From contig JAISDM010000308.1 in assembly GCA_031264885.1 (NCBI GenBank), positions 1-6,662 of the forward strand: 6,662 nt of DNA, in the 5' to 3' direction. The translations under genes were made by a program, and so were the position numbers. Source of the DNA: Peptococcaceae bacterium. Its GTDB lineage: Bacteria > Bacillota > Peptococcia > DRI-13 > UBA5745. Under the pieces are notes generated by a model. The model was given only the letters and a program-made list of their open reading frames with translations, was not told where the DNA came from and did no database searches. Of this stretch, positions 6,365-6,662 are shown in pieces. Numbering within the stretch: position 1 is the stretch's first letter; every line of letters begins with the position of its first letter.

Positions 6365-6415
6365 TCCCGCGCGCGCGGGGAACAGATCTGACGTCGCGTG
6401 TAATCCCGCGCGCGG
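6365..6415. repeat. Paired CG-alternating palindromes upstream of the operon
   Basis: CCCGCGCGCGCGGG at 6366-6379 is a perfect 14-bp palindrome and CCGCGCGCGG at 6406-6415 is a 10-bp one. The 11-bp TCCCGCGCGCG is directly repeated at 6365-6375 and 6404-6414, 39 bp apart. They lie between the candidate promoter and the first gene, so they would be transcribed in the leader. They could be an operator pair or simply GC-rich structure. Confidence 0.4.
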
Positions 6416-6447
6416 TCATATCCGGAACTGCGCAAAGCCTTTCTTCG

Positions 6448-6477
6448 ATCTTAATACATCAGGGTACCGCCCGTCAA
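6448..6477 (-). promoter_or_regulatory. Candidate sigma-70-type promoter for the operon
   Basis: On the minus strand, TTGACG (6477-6472, five of six to consensus) is followed by TAAGAT (6453-6448) at an 18-bp spacing, or TATTAA (6456-6451) at 15 bp. Both -10 candidates match four of six bases. It lies about 120 bp upstream of the first start codon and points into the operon. The call rests on motif match alone. Confidence 0.35.
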
Positions 6478-6546
6478 TAGCCAAAGCTGTCTCAACTGCG
6501 ATTCGCCGTGTGGCGCAAATACCCGGCGGAGGGGGAGGATGGCGTC

Positions 6547-6586
6547 CGGGTTAGGACACGGGTTCAGTCTGCGCGGCAGGCGCCGC
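6547..6586. repeat. 40-bp direct repeat, copy B (orphan copy of the dicluster gene end)
   Basis: This segment matches 428-467 at 39 of 40 bases in the same orientation. On the minus strand it can still be read as AAPAAQTEPVS plus TAA (6551-6553), but a TGA two codons upstream of that stretch (6593-6595) closes the frame. It is therefore not the end of an intact second dicluster gene. Identity with copy A ends abruptly on both sides. Confidence 0.8.
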
Positions 6587-6662
6587 TTGACTTCACCACG
6601 TGCCTGCCCCATCTCACCCTCCCTTCCTCGCCCACCGGGCGCGGTCGGGTTCGATGCCTTAC
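6587..6662. other. Right edge, no gene recognised
   Basis: No start-plus-RBS frame, RNA fold or terminator can be supported in this 76-bp end. With 6327-6546 it forms a 336-bp gene-free stretch whose only contents are the promoter candidate, the palindromes and repeat copy B. Confidence 0.4.

Noticed and set aside
6342..6554. 70-codon + strand frame upstream of the operon
   Set aside because: No ribosome binding site, low-complexity Gly-rich end, and it overlaps the palindromes, promoter candidate and repeat copy B.
6551..6662. Second dicluster gene end reading in from the right edge
   Set aside because: Only the last dozen codons match copy A. An in-frame TGA at 6593-6595 closes the frame just upstream, so no coding continues to the edge.
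6640..6662. Possible tRNA T-arm (GGTTCGAT) at the right edge
   Set aside because: The flanking bases do not form a proper 5-bp T-stem, and no acceptor stem or anticodon arm is visible in the preceding sequence.

Overview
The window is GC-rich bacterial DNA from a probable strict anaerobe. Strong AGGAGG-type ribosome binding sites, GC-biased third codon positions and short palindromic intergenic repeats suggest a high-GC Clostridia-type Firmicute. The protein families are also shared with sulfate reducers such as Desulfovibrio, so the taxonomic call is only moderate.

Layout: positions 1-237 hold the 3' end of an unrecognised gene on the + strand. Positions 238-431 are a convergent intergenic gap filled with palindromic repeats and a weak terminator serving the minus-strand genes. 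The rest is one minus-strand operon, read right to left. It starts with a 62-residue four-cysteine zinc-ribbon or rubredoxin-like protein (6326-6138). Next is a 960-residue molybdenum hydroxylase of the Desulfovibrio Mop aldehyde oxidoreductase type (5888-3006). Last is an 828-residue FAD / ferredoxin-dicluster / double CCG-domain iron-sulfur protein (2918-432). Upstream of the operon (6327-6662) there is no convincing gene. It holds a candidate promoter, CG-alternating palindromes and a 40-bp near-perfect copy of the operon's own 3' end.

Working model: the hydroxylase oxidises an aldehyde or related substrate at a molybdopterin-cytosine-dinucleotide site and passes electrons through two [2Fe-2S] clusters. 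It has no FAD domain and no separate FAD subunit is encoded here, so the neighbouring flavin/iron-sulfur protein is the natural electron acceptor. That protein shows one FAD-type glycine motif but no second dinucleotide-binding motif. It may therefore pass electrons to its two HdrB-like CCG clusters (thiol/disulfide or quinone chemistry) rather than to NAD(P). The small four-cysteine protein may be a metal-binding accessory or electron shuttle. From memory and unchecked, the three genes resemble the DVU_1557-1558-1559 neighbourhood of Desulfovibrio vulgaris, which has family names but, to my knowledge, no experimental function.

The most unusual structural signal is a pair of 40-bp direct repeats (428-467 and 6547-6586, one mismatch) that bracket the whole operon. 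One copy contains the last codons and the stop of the dicluster gene.
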